Both the position numbers and the translations under genes were made by a program. A model generated the notes under the pieces. It was not told where the DNA came from, did not search any database, and worked only from the letters and a program-made list of their open reading frames with translations. From Segetibacter sp. (lineage in GTDB: Bacteria; Bacteroidota; Bacteroidia; Chitinophagales; Chitinophagaceae), in contig JAQBNO010000154.1 in the NCBI GenBank assembly GCA_028288485.1, forward strand, positions 150,552 to 214,551: 64,000 nucleotides of DNA, given 5' to 3'. Positions 44,173 to 52,849 of the stretch are shown piece after piece; positions within the stretch are counted from its first letter, which is position 1, and each line of letters begins with the position of its first letter.

Positions 44173-45492
44173 ATGAAAAAAAGCATAAGTTCTATTCCTT
44201 TCATTTTACTTGCCATCTTTGCAATAATTTCAATCTTTATACCCCTGTTTTCAGATTTTGACGGAAGCTCAACCTACAACTGGGCCGATATTTCCTGGCT
44301 TCTAATTGCATCCGCTCTCGTTCTTCTAATGACCCCCGGCCTATCTTTCTTTTATGGAGGCATGGTCAGCAAGAAGAATGTAATATCCACGATGTTACAA
44401 AGTTTTATTGCTACCGGGCTTATCAGCGCGGTTTGGGTTGTTTTTGGGTTTAGTATGGCTTTCGGTACATCCATCGGCGGCATTATAGGAAATCCTGCTG
44501 ATTTCTTTTTTATGCGTGGCATTAATTCTCATGGTCCATGGAGCCTCGCACCTACTATTCCGTTATTATTATTTGCTCTCTTTCAAATGAAATTTGCCAT
44601 TATTACTCCTGCTTTGGTAGTGGGAGCAACTGCAGAGCGTATACGTTTTACTTCCTACGTATTGTTCATGCTGCTTTTTAGCATATTCATCTATTGTCCC
44701 CTCGCCCATTGGACCTGGCATCCGGACGGGATCTTATTTAAAATGGGTGTTTTGGATTTTGCCGGTGGAACGGTGGTACACATATCAGCCGGTTGTGCTG
44801 CCTTAGCAGGAGCCATTGTACTTAAAAGGCGCGCAGTTCACATGAGAAGAGAAGAGACAAAGCCGGCAAGAGTACCTTATGTATTATTAGGAACGGGGCT
44901 ATTGTGGTTTGGCTGGTTTGGCTTTAATGCAGGCTCAGCGTTAGCAGCAAACAGCCTTGCAGTTAGCGCTTTCGCCACCACAAACACAGCATCTGCTGTT
45001 GCCGGTCTTTCCTGGATATTTTTCGATGCTTTGCGCGGAAGAAAACCTTCAGCCCTTGGTTTTTGTATTGGTGCTGTCGTAGGCCTGGTTGCTATTACGC
45101 CTGGTGCCGGATTCGTTGGCGTTCCTCAAAGCTTTTTTATCGGGTTTATAGCTGCAATTTGTTCTAATCTCGCAGTTTATTGGAAAGGCAAAACTACCAT
45201 CGACGATACTTTAGATGTGTTTCCCTGCCATGGAATTGGCGGCATTGTAGGAATGTTACTAACAGGTGTATTTGCAAACAAAAAAATAAATGCAGCAGGT
45301 AACGATGGTCTTTTATATGGCGGAACCGACTTTTTCTTCACCCAGCTACTTGGTTGTGTTATCGTAGTGGTGTTTTCAACTATCATGGGTTTTATCCTGT
45401 TTAAAGTTGTCGACTTAATTCATCCAATGCGTGTTACTGATTTGGAAGAACAAACGGGCCTGGATATTACTCAACACGACGAAAGTTTATAG
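44173..45492 (+). CDS. amtB: Ammonium transporter 2
   Basis: 439 aa, paralogue of the Amt at 41417 and highly similar along its length: FYGGMVSKKNVISTML, HWTWHPDGILFKMGVLDFAG, VVHISAGCAALAGAIVLKRR, WFGWFGFNAGSALAAN and DVFPCHGIGGIVGMLLTG. Both pore histidines are present. It differs mainly at the N-terminus (a shorter leader) and in a C-terminal tail that is about 20 residues shorter, which could change PII-like control. Tandem duplication around the porin gene is the simplest origin. Confidence 0.96.
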   Translation: MKKSISSIPFILLAIFAIISIFIPLFSDFDGSSTYNWADISWLLIASALVLLMTPGLSFFYGGMVSKKNVISTMLQSFIATGLISAVWVVFGFSMAFGTSIGGIIGNPADFFFMRGINSHGPWSLAPTIPLLLFALFQMKFAIITPALVVGATAERIRFTSYVLFMLLFSIFIYCPLAHWTWHPDGILFKMGVLDFAGGTVVHISAGCAALAGAIVLKRRAVHMRREETKPARVPYVLLGTGLLWFGWFGFNAGSALAANSLAVSAFATTNTASAVAGLSWIFFDALRGRKPSALGFCIGAVVGLVAITPGAGFVGVPQSFFIGFIAAICSNLAVYWKGKTTIDDTLDVFPCHGIGGIVGMLLTGVFANKKINAAGNDGLLYGGTDFFFTQLLGCVIVVVFSTIMGFILFKVVDLIHPMRVTDLEEQTGLDITQHDESL

Positions 45493-45518
45493 ATAAGAAC
45501 AATAGTAAATACAGAAAT

Positions 45519-45557
45519 AAAAAGAGTTCCGGCAGTAACACTAACGGAACTCTTTTT
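45519..45557 (+). terminator. Terminator after amtB2
   Basis: A perfect 13-bp stem (AAAAAGAGTTCCG with complement), 13-nt loop, then ATTTT. Confidence 0.85.
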
Positions 45558-45641
45558 ATTTTACCTGATACTCTCTCCAGTCATACACCTGTTTTGATGA
45601 TTTTTTTTATGCTACCAACATCCGCTCTTTGTGCATCTCCG

Positions 45642-45661
45642 GTTGTGTCACTCACTTGTAC
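45642..45661 (-). repeat. Dispersed palindromic repeat, type A (extended copy)
   Basis: Perfect core inside a 48-bp unit (45632-45679) that differs from 599-646 at three positions. Confidence 0.8.
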
Positions 45662-45807
45662 CGCATCTTTTCATGCGCCCGCTTTTTTAAGTTTTACACA
45701 AGCAGCGCTGGAAAAGAAGTTCAGAATATCAATGATAGTATGGCCGGTACTTTCTGCCGGACTGCTTCTGCACCAGGCACATAAGGAAGAGGAATAAAAA
45801 ATCACAG

Positions 45808-45827
45808 GTACAAGAGAGTGACACAAC
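45808..45827 (+). repeat. Dispersed palindromic repeat, type A
   Basis: GTACAAG-AGA-GTGACAC-AAC followed by GATGCCGGGG. Confidence 0.75.
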
Positions 45828-45916
45828 GATGCCGGGGAAAGCGTTGCTGCTCACTTAAAAAAAAATTAAACCCAACCGCTTCAAATCAACATCCCGATTT
45901 ACTATCGTATAACCAT

Positions 45917-45951
45917 AAAAAAGGAGGCGCAAAATATGCGCCTCCTTTTTT
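45917..45951 (-). terminator. Terminator of the GSIII gene (works in both directions)
   Basis: A 15-bp perfect stem AAAAAAGGAGGCGCA with complement and a 5-nt loop; T-runs on both strands. Confidence 0.85.
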
Positions 45952-45971
45952 TCTTACAGAAGTAAGTGAGA

Positions 45972-48167
45972 TTATCTTAAAAACAACATTTCGCGGTATT
46001 TCGGTAAGGTCCATTTCTCGTCGGGAACCAGCATTTCAAGCTTATCTAAATTATACCTGATCTTATCGAAGTATTTTTCTTTTACTTCGTCGCAATAAGC
46101 AATTGCTTTTTCACGGGTATCAGTCATGTTATTACAAACTTTTCTCGCCTCAATCATATTCCTTACATCGTCGCTTAAAGTATTCACCAGGCTACAAAGT
46201 CTTTCCAAAACAATTTTTTGATTCCTGAACGACTCATCGCCCAACCCTACTTCTTTCAACCCTTTAATATTCGTTATTATCGTGTTTTGGTACTCAATAA
46301 CAGTGGGAAGTACAAAATTAGTAGCAATTTCTCCCATTACCCTTGCTTCGATCTGTACCTTCTTAATGTACTTTTCAAGTTCGATTTCGTGGCGGGCCTC
46401 TAACTCGTCGTGAGCATAAACGCCGTTACGTTCAAAAATTGCTTTCGCCTTATCGGTGATCATCGCATCCAAAGCTAACGGAGTAGTTTTTACATTGGCT
46501 AAACCTCTTTTTTCGGCCTCCTGTGCCCACTCTTCGCTATAACCATCACCTTCGAAAAGCACTCTCTTGCTCTCCACAATATACCTTTGGATTGTATGCA
46601 TTAATGCAACTTCCCTCCTCTCGCCTTTCTCGATCAAACCATCTACATCTTTTTTGAAGGTCTTTAAGGTTTCTGCCATGACGGTATTTAGTACAGTCAT
46701 CGCATTTGCACAGTTGGCCGAAGAACCTACTGCCCGAAACTCGAACTTATTGCCGGTGAAAGCAAAGGGAGAAGTCCGGTTACGATCTGTATTATCTAAC
46801 AGGAGTTCAGGAATACTTCTATGAAGGTCGAGTTTTAAAATTGCTTCATCCTGCTCATCAAATTTTTCTCCAACCCTGCCTTCAACTTCGTTTAATACCT
46901 TGGTGAGGTACTCTCCAATAAAAACAGAAATAATAGCAGGAGGAGCTTCGTTTGCACCCAAACGAAAATCGTTTGCAGCACTTGCTATCGAAGCCCTCAT
47001 AAGATCAGCATAATCGTGAACCGCTTTAATTGTATTAACAAAGAAAGTAAGGAACATCAGGTTTGTCTTCGGCGTTTTGCCTGGAGCAAGAAGGTTAACA
47101 CCTGTATCGGTTGCCAAACTCCAGTTATTGTGTTTTCCACTACCGTTAATTCCCGCAAATGGCTTTTCGTGTAACAGAACTTTAAGTCGGTGACGCTTTG
47201 CAACACGTGCCATTATATCCATTAAAAGTGTGTTATGGTCAACCGCAAGATTTACTTCTTCGTAAATTGGTGCGCACTCAAACTGGCAGGGAGCAACTTC
47301 GTTGTGACGCGTACGTAAAGGAATACCAAGTTTATAACTTTCAGTTTCAAAATCACGCATGAAACTGTACACTCTTTCAGGAATTGAACCAAAATAGTGG
47401 TCTTCGAGTTGCTGCCCTTTCGCAGGTGAAGCACCGAAAACAGTTCTGTCGCAAAGAACCAGGTCGGGACGTGCATTGGCGAGACCTTCATCTATTACAA
47501 AATATTCCTGTTCCCAACCCAAAGTTGGAGTAACCTTAGTCACGTTACGGTCGAAATAATGACATACGTCTACTGCCGCTTTATCAATAGAAGCAAGTGC
47601 TTTTAATAAAGGCGCTTTATAATCGAGGCTGTGACCTGTATATGCGACAAAAATAGTAGGTATACATAAAGTAAGTCCGTTACCGATTTCCATGATAAAT
47701 GCAGGAGAAGAAGGATCCCAGGCGGTGTAACCGCGGGCTTCGAAAGTTGCTCTCAAACCTCCGCTTGGAAATGAAGAAGCATCAGGTTCCTGCTGAATTA
47801 ATGCGGCGCCGTCGAACTCTTCTATCGCAGTGCCATCACCTTTGAGGGTAAAAAAACTGTCATGTTTTTCTGCAGTAGTTCCGGTTAATGGTTGAAACCA
47901 GTGAGTGTAGTGAGTTACGCCTTTGCTTTCTGCCCATCCCCTAATGCCATTTGCAATTTGGTTAGCCAGGGCACGGTCAATTTTTTTACCACTTCTGATA
48001 CTTGCAGCAAGACTCTTAAATGCCTCATCGCTCAAATATTCCCTTGCTGTTTTTAAGGTAAATACGTTTTCGCCGAAAATAGCAGTAATTTTTGTACTGG
48101 GTTTTAAGGCAAAGTCACTTTCGGGAGACTTGTTAAGATCTTTAATAGCAGAAAATCGTAATGACAT
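45972..48167 (-). CDS. glnN: Glutamine synthetase type III
   Basis: 731 aa, the size of GSIII, against about 450-470 for GSI and about 340-370 for GSII. Makes glutamine from glutamate, ammonia and ATP. Seen: GLRATFEARGYTAWDPSSPAF, GWEQEYFVIDEGLANARPD, the GSIII region with CQFECAPIYEEVNLAVDHN, KPFAGINGSGKHNNWSLATD (ammonia/glutamate site region) and RNRTSPFAFTGNKFEFRAVG. The C-terminal GSIII-specific helices run to the end. Ammonia comes from the Amt proteins and glutamine goes to GltBD, all encoded alongside. Confidence 0.96.
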   Translation of the reverse strand: MSLRFSAIKDLNKSPESDFALKPSTKITAIFGENVFTLKTAREYLSDEAFKSLAASIRSGKKIDRALANQIANGIRGWAESKGVTHYTHWFQPLTGTTAEKHDSFFTLKGDGTAIEEFDGAALIQQEPDASSFPSGGLRATFEARGYTAWDPSSPAFIMEIGNGLTLCIPTIFVAYTGHSLDYKAPLLKALASIDKAAVDVCHYFDRNVTKVTPTLGWEQEYFVIDEGLANARPDLVLCDRTVFGASPAKGQQLEDHYFGSIPERVYSFMRDFETESYKLGIPLRTRHNEVAPCQFECAPIYEEVNLAVDHNTLLMDIMARVAKRHRLKVLLHEKPFAGINGSGKHNNWSLATDTGVNLLAPGKTPKTNLMFLTFFVNTIKAVHDYADLMRASIASAANDFRLGANEAPPAIISVFIGEYLTKVLNEVEGRVGEKFDEQDEAILKLDLHRSIPELLLDNTDRNRTSPFAFTGNKFEFRAVGSSANCANAMTVLNTVMAETLKTFKKDVDGLIEKGERREVALMHTIQRYIVESKRVLFEGDGYSEEWAQEAEKRGLANVKTTPLALDAMITDKAKAIFERNGVYAHDELEARHEIELEKYIKKVQIEARVMGEIATNFVLPTVIEYQNTIITNIKGLKEVGLGDESFRNQKIVLERLCSLVNTLSDDVRNMIEARKVCNNMTDTREKAIAYCDEVKEKYFDKIRYNLDKLEMLVPDEKWTLPKYREMLFLR

Positions 48168-48517
48168 ATTTTAATACTTTTTTTATTTGCCGTTTAAATA
48201 ATTTCGCAAAGGAACTAAGAAGGTTTAAAATTATAGTTTTTATTTTTAAATAATTTCAATTCCATGCTTAGCCGATGCCTTTAGAGACAAAAGAGGTTGT
48301 AAAAAGAGGAGTTTGACTCGCCAAAGTAAATATTACAAAAAACTGGCCTTTGTATTATCAGCCTATTTACCCTACGGCATTACAAGTGAACCAACAGATT
48401 GCCCGATTAGAATGCGGTAATCCGAAATAAAAAAAACTGACGATTGCAGGTAAAAAAAAGGCAGACCAGATGGGTCCGCCTTTAAAAACTAACAATATAA
48501 TTGACTTAAACCAGGAA
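48168..48517. other. Spacer between GSIII and GSII genes
   Basis: 350 bp, A/T-rich, upstream of GSIII and downstream of GSII on the minus strand. Apart from the GSII terminator I see no gene and no dispersed repeat. Confidence 0.5.
48456..48484 (-). terminator. Probable terminator of the GSII gene
   Basis: Stem AAAGGCAGACC / GGGTCCGCCTTT with one A:C mismatch, then a T-run on the minus strand. Confidence 0.6.
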
Positions 48518-49531
48518 TTAAACCTGCACAGACTTTACGGTTTTAATAATAACTGCAGCAACTTTATACGGATCAGCGGCAGAGTTTGGACGACGATCTT
48601 CAAGATATCCTTTCCAACCTCTTTCAGCTGTTACCAACGGAATGCGAATTGAAGCACCACGATCTGAAATGCCATAAGAAAAGTCCATGATAGACGCTGT
48701 CTCGTGTTTACCAGTAAGACGTAAATGATTATCAGCGCCATAAACATCAATATGTTCTTTCACCACAGGGCGGAAAGCTTCACAAATTTTATCGTAAGTT
48801 TCTTTACTACCACAAGTTCTTAAAACGGTATTAGAGAAGTTTGCGTGCATTCCCGAACCATTCCAGTCTAATGTACCTAATGGTTTACAATGCCAGTTAA
48901 TTGAAATACCATATTTCTCACCAATTCTTTCTAGTAAGTAACGGGCTATCCAAATTTGGTCGCCGCAATCTTTAGCGCCTTTTGAAAAAATCTGGAATTC
49001 CCACTGTCCCGCAGCAACTTCTGCATTGATACCTTCTACATTAAGACCAGCTTCAATACATGCATCTAGGTGTTCCTCAACGATATTTCTTCCAAAAGCG
49101 TTGTTCGCACCTACTCCGCAGTAGTATGGACCTTGCGGCGCCGGGTAGCCTCCCTCAGGAAAGCCAAGTGGCTTATTAGTAGAAGGATCCCACAAAAAAT
49201 ATTCCTGCTCGAATCCGAACCAGAAGTCATTATCATCATCTTGAATAAGTGCACGTCCGTTACTAGGATGTGGGGTACCATCAGAAGATAATACTTCACA
49301 CATTACCAGGTAGGCATTTTTACGTTGAGGATCTTTTACGATATAAACCGGCTTCAACACACAATCAGAAGAACCTCCAGGCGCTTGTTCTGTTGAGGAA
49401 CCATCAAAAGACCAGTTTGGCAGATCTTCCAGGTTACCTGTAAAATCTTTCTCGATTTTTGTTTTACTACGAAGACTTTGCGTAGGCTTATATCCATCAA
49501 GCCAGATATACTCAAGTTTTACTAACGACAT
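48518..49531 (-). CDS. glnA: Glutamine synthetase type II (eukaryote-like)
   Basis: 337 aa, a GSII-type enzyme. Motifs: LEYIWLDGYKPTQSLRSKTK, LPNWSFDGSSTEQAPGGSSD, WFGFEQEYFLWDPSTNKPLG, GPYYCGVGANNAFGRNIVEE, the GINAEVAAGQWEFQIF signature, WNGSGMHANFSN and LEDRRPNSAADPYKVAAVII. GSII is the eukaryotic form, known from a minority of bacteria. It makes the same product as the neighbouring GSIII; the two genes are consecutive on the same strand but 350 bp apart with a terminator between, so they are separately regulated. Confidence 0.95.
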   Translation of the reverse strand: MSLVKLEYIWLDGYKPTQSLRSKTKIEKDFTGNLEDLPNWSFDGSSTEQAPGGSSDCVLKPVYIVKDPQRKNAYLVMCEVLSSDGTPHPSNGRALIQDDDNDFWFGFEQEYFLWDPSTNKPLGFPEGGYPAPQGPYYCGVGANNAFGRNIVEEHLDACIEAGLNVEGINAEVAAGQWEFQIFSKGAKDCGDQIWIARYLLERIGEKYGISINWHCKPLGTLDWNGSGMHANFSNTVLRTCGSKETYDKICEAFRPVVKEHIDVYGADNHLRLTGKHETASIMDFSYGISDRGASIRIPLVTAERGWKGYLEDRRPNSAADPYKVAAVIIKTVKSVQV

Positions 49532-49834
49532 AAACTAATTAAGATTAAAAAATTAATGACTTTAAACGATTTCAAGCGCAAAATTATAGAAAAATTTACC
49601 CAGTTTTAAAAAATTTTTCATTTTAGACATTAATTTTTAATTAACCCCCTTCAACTGCCATACATATTTTATCTTTTAATGTTATTAGAATTACGTGTTG
49701 CCAAAGCATGTAGTGAACACACTGCAATGAAGAAGGATTGAATACCGCCGTGGCGGAAAGACGCACGATGAGGCGTACACGCCTTTACCAAAAGATGACA
49801 ATTAGGCTTAATAAAGTAAACCGGTTTGGCTACG
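49532..49834. other. Spacer upstream of GSII
   Basis: Contains the GSII promoter region at its left end and a small G/C-rich stretch near 49745-49785 (AGGCGTACACGCCT is a short palindrome). Nothing codes here. Confidence 0.45.
49579..49586 (-). promoter_or_regulatory. Candidate -7 box of the GSII gene
   Basis: TAATTTTG on the minus strand fits TAnnTTTG, 47 bp before the start codon. Confidence 0.45.
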
Positions 49835-50683
49835 TTAGCTTATAATTGAACGACAAATAAAATCGGGTATAATGCCTGAAGAACTGATTTGCTGTTCCGC
49901 ATTGTCCTCCCTGGTGTTACCTGAAAGCACAAGGGTTGTTTTTATTCCAAACTTATTGCCTCCCAAAATGTCGGTATTCAGGTTGTCGCCAACCATTAAG
50001 ATCTCTTTTTTAGTAAATGGCCCTACGCGTTGCTTTAGCCTGTTATATGCATAGGTGAACATTTGAGTATCGGGTTTACCAAAATGAATAAACTTTTTGT
50101 TCAGCATGCTTTCCACCAGCCTGGCAATACCGCCGGCAGCAACAGAAACATCGTTTTTTGATACCGGATATAATTTATCGGAGTTGGCAACAATTACAGG
50201 AATGTTTTTTCGGCGAAGCAGGTTTACTGTTTTATTAATATCAGTATTCCAGTCGAAACCCTCATCGTCTAAAAATACAAAAGCGGAGATGTCGTTGATA
50301 TCGTCGATGTCAACATCTTTTACAGAAATGTGTTCAAGACCTGACTGGAGTATATAATGGGCGGAATTTTCGGTACCCAGGTATGCGATTTTCCCTTCTG
50401 TAATTTTATGTTGAAGGAAGTGCTTGGCCATCATTCCCGAAGTAATTACTTCGTATGTTTCAAATCCATCTAGCCCGAGTTTCGCAAAGCTTTGCAACTG
50501 TTGCTCCTGGCTACGGGAAGCGTCGTTGGTGAGTATACGTATAGCAATACCTTTTTCTCTCAACTTAGCTATAGTTTCAGGTACACCGTCGATAAGACCA
50601 TTGTAGTTTTTTAAAACACCGTACGAATCTAAAAACACGGCTCTGAACTTTTCAGCCAGGGGTAAGAAAGGTAACAACTCCAT
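49835..50683 (-). CDS. HAD-superfamily (subclass IIA, NagD-like) hydrolase
   Basis: 282 aa. HAD motif I is in AVFLDSYGVLKNYNG (nucleophile Asp; the second Asp of DxD is replaced by Tyr, DSYG), motif II in RILTNDASRSQEQQ, and motif IV in ILMVGDNLNTDILGGNKFGI. The large cap between motifs II and III marks subclass IIA, which includes NagD and phosphoglycolate/4-nitrophenyl phosphatases. The DxY variant of motif I might weaken general acid/base catalysis. The upstream kinase-like gene ends 9 bp before its start, so they form a pair. The substrate is unknown. Confidence 0.82.
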   Translation of the reverse strand: MELLPFLPLAEKFRAVFLDSYGVLKNYNGLIDGVPETIAKLREKGIAIRILTNDASRSQEQQLQSFAKLGLDGFETYEVITSGMMAKHFLQHKITEGKIAYLGTENSAHYILQSGLEHISVKDVDIDDINDISAFVFLDDEGFDWNTDINKTVNLLRRKNIPVIVANSDKLYPVSKNDVSVAAGGIARLVESMLNKKFIHFGKPDTQMFTYAYNRLKQRVGPFTKKEILMVGDNLNTDILGGNKFGIKTTLVLSGNTREDNAEQQISSSGIIPDFICRSIIS

Positions 50684-50692
50684 ATGTACTTT

Positions 50693-51793
50693 TTAAATAT
50701 TCAAAGCCTTTAAGATGACATCAGCATTAAACTGCTTATCAACCGAAGGTAGGTAAATGTCAAAGGCTTCCTTCTGCAATTTAGTAGCAAATATTTCGTG
50801 AAAGAAAAACCTGCCGTCTTTAATTACGTAATTGAGAATAAAAAAACGGTAAGCTTCTTTCATAAACCTTATTTCCGGTTCTGTTAACGGGTAAACATTA
50901 TGATATGCCTTAAGGAAAAGTAAAAACCGCTCTTCCATCAGCGGACTAATATAGTAACTAAAAGCAGTTCTGTCACCAATATCTGAAACTACCCGGCTTA
51001 GAAAATAAAAGTCGAGTATTCTTGAACCCATTCTAAACCAGTCGTAATCCCAGCGGGAGTACAATCTCAGGTTCGATGTAACTGAAAAATTTCCAATGTT
51101 CCAGTCAATGAAAACCGGAATTTTATCAAACTCACTTTCCTTAAGTTTTTCAGTGTTATTGAGGAACAGATCAGATTGCTGCTTTATCTGATCGGTATGC
51201 ATGCGATGTTCGTACCGTCCGTAATCAGTTTCCAGTATTCCCAACAAATGATCTATGTCTGTTTTAAGTGTTTTTGAAGATGGTGGAAGGGTGTTGCGCG
51301 TATAATGGCAGGCTTTATGAAAGTGAGCAATTTGCTCAGCAAGTTTAATTATCTGGAATTCTTCAAGCCGCTTCGGTAAGCGTTTTTTTATGGCGATAGG
51401 CCTGTAAAAAACGACCCACGCATCTAATACTGCATCCTGGAAACGGTAGACAAACAAGAACTTGCCTTTGGCTAATGAGCGCGCAAGAAAGTTTTCGAAA
51501 GGTGCCGGTAAATTATTTGAAAGCGTATCGATAATGCTATGGTCTTCAACGAAATGCTCGTAAGCACCAAAGTAAGACAGCTTTGCAATAATAAAATTGC
51601 CGTCGGTAAAAGTAATCCTGTAAACATGGTTTGTGGAAACCATTACGCTTATATCAACTATCCTGGCTATTTCACGGGTGCAGTCATACGCCATCCATGC
51701 TTCCCGTACTATTGCAGTAAAATCGATAAACGGCATATTGTATACCTCCGGGCTGTTAATTTCATTTAGAGTTTTTAACATCTGTTGTTTCAT
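50693..51793 (-). CDS. Aminoglycoside-phosphotransferase-like kinase of unknown substrate
   Basis: 366 aa from the ATG at 51793; the frame extends to an ATG at 51820 with a cysteine-rich start that looks non-coding. An N-lobe resembles a small-molecule kinase (HVYRITFTDGNFIIAKLSYF, with Lys in place for ATP). The catalytic loop seems to be VFIDWNIGNFSV and the metal-binding loop WDYDWFRMGSRILDF, as in choline/aminoglycoside kinase folds, although the usual H-x-D is replaced by I-D-W-N. It lies 9 bp before the HAD gene; a kinase and phosphatase acting on one metabolite is a plausible inference. Confidence 0.65.
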   Translation of the reverse strand: MKQQMLKTLNEINSPEVYNMPFIDFTAIVREAWMAYDCTREIARIVDISVMVSTNHVYRITFTDGNFIIAKLSYFGAYEHFVEDHSIIDTLSNNLPAPFENFLARSLAKGKFLFVYRFQDAVLDAWVVFYRPIAIKKRLPKRLEEFQIIKLAEQIAHFHKACHYTRNTLPPSSKTLKTDIDHLLGILETDYGRYEHRMHTDQIKQQSDLFLNNTEKLKESEFDKIPVFIDWNIGNFSVTSNLRLYSRWDYDWFRMGSRILDFYFLSRVVSDIGDRTAFSYYISPLMEERFLLFLKAYHNVYPLTEPEIRFMKEAYRFFILNYVIKDGRFFFHEIFATKLQKEAFDIYLPSVDKQFNADVILKALNI

Positions 51794-52649
51794 ATGGCAA
51801 CATCGCCATGCACATAGCAAGTCGAGTTACGGCTTTTACTTAAATTATTTTATCTCTACCCGTGCTCCTGTCTAAGTTGCAATCGGGAATGGTAAGTATC
51901 AAAACGAAAAATTTTTATAATACGTGTACCGCATTGCAAATTTTATTTGAACCTTTTTTCGTTTTAGATTTTCACCGCCAGGAAAACGTACTATCAATCG
52001 TTAGAGCTGAACTGCCGCAACTATTTTTACCGTTTGTAATTAGAAGGCTTCTAATATTTAAAAAAATAAATAAAGAGAGGTTAGCATCATAAGACGTAAG
52101 ATTTATTATTGGTTTCTTCAAAAATTAAACCCTGCTTTCCTCTCATAATCTTCTATTCTGTAATTGTACTATACAGGTAATAATAATTGCTTGACTTTTC
52201 TACAATCCATCAAATATTCTACGATTTTAATCATAAAATCGCTTATAAAAAAAGTAAAAATGCTTAGAAAACACAAGAGTTCGCAGGCGAAACATATTAA
52301 ACAAAACAATAACGGCAAGTATTTTAAGACTAGTAAATACTAACGCGGCAAACTGTTATAAAAAACTTTGCAAAATGTAGAAAAGGTCGCCATAAGTTGT
52401 AGGAAAACAGGGGTTTGGTGGAATAAAACGGTGCGGTACAAGTGAGTGACACAACAAAAGCCGAGGGAAGAAATTCTGACTGTAACAAAAAAAAATAACA
52501 ATTTTTTCTTGCAAACGGCCCAGGTTGTGTAATAATGTGACCGCAATTTTTATAAAAATCTTTTTTGATTAGAGTCTCGCCCTGCTTTTTTACAGACCGA
52601 TTTTCTAGGACGTTTGTAATATTTGATTATCTTACGCCCCGAAAATACA
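51794..52649. other. A/T-rich region between the kinase-like gene and the thr leader
   Basis: No credible gene. It includes a type A repeat at 52436-52455. Short frames in it (51862-52092, 52340-52546) are A/T-driven or overlap the repeat. Confidence 0.5.
52436..52455 (+). repeat. Dispersed palindromic repeat, type A
   Basis: Perfect type A core about 200 bp before the thr leader. Confidence 0.8.
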
Positions 52650-52650
52650 A

Positions 52651-52755
52651 TTGTTGATACTGTCAGCTATAAATATCATCATCTCTTTAAAAACGCCAGG
52701 TATTTCGTTATGTCATATACCTGTTACTCCAATTACAACTACAACAACCCTTTAG
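52651..52755 (+). promoter_or_regulatory. Probable Thr/Ile leader peptide of the thr operon
   Basis: In the frame ending at TAG 52753-52755 the last codons read ACT CCA ATT ACA ACT ACA ACA ACC CTT, that is T-P-I-T-T-T-T-T-L. Upstream codons add many Ile residues (I-N-I-I-I-S). This is what attenuation by threonyl/isoleucyl-tRNA needs, and the E. coli thrL peptide is also Thr/Ile-rich. There is no ATG or GTG in frame; TTG at 52651 or 52654 are the only standard alternatives after the TGA at 52624. The run directly precedes two hairpins and thrA. Confidence 0.65.
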
Positions 52756-52817
52756 GGGTTGCACTTTACTATATCACCTCCGGGCATTTAGCTGCAAATA
52801 AAACCTTCGGGGTTTTT
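52745..52817 (+). terminator. Attenuator hairpins before thrA
   Basis: Hairpin 1, CAACCC-TTTAG-GGGTTG (52745-52761), covers the last Thr codons and the leader stop codon. Hairpin 2, AAAACC-TTCGG-GGTTTT (52800-52816), ends in a T-run and lies 33 bp before thrA. Because CCC/GGGG strands are interchangeable, ribosome stalling on the Thr codons could swap the structures. The terminator stem is short. Confidence 0.6.
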
Positions 52818-52849
52818 CACTTTCAATTTATATTATTAAAACAAGGTTC

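Larger units (their letters stand above)
45493..45971. other. Convergent gap with two type A repeats and two terminators
   Basis: Between amtB2 and the convergent GSIII gene. It holds a terminator at each end and two type A repeats in opposite orientation, 147 bp apart. Two short plus-strand frames here (45594-45797, 45818-46060) run through repeats or the GSIII 3' end and are not credible genes. Confidence 0.6.

Noticed and set aside
45594..45797. 67-codon plus-strand frame after amtB2
   Set aside because: Same repeat-derived peptide as 438-674; the remainder is not protein-like.
51862..52092. 76-codon plus-strand frame upstream of thrA
   Set aside because: Random-looking composition in an A/T-rich spacer; no motif, signal peptide or neighbour support.
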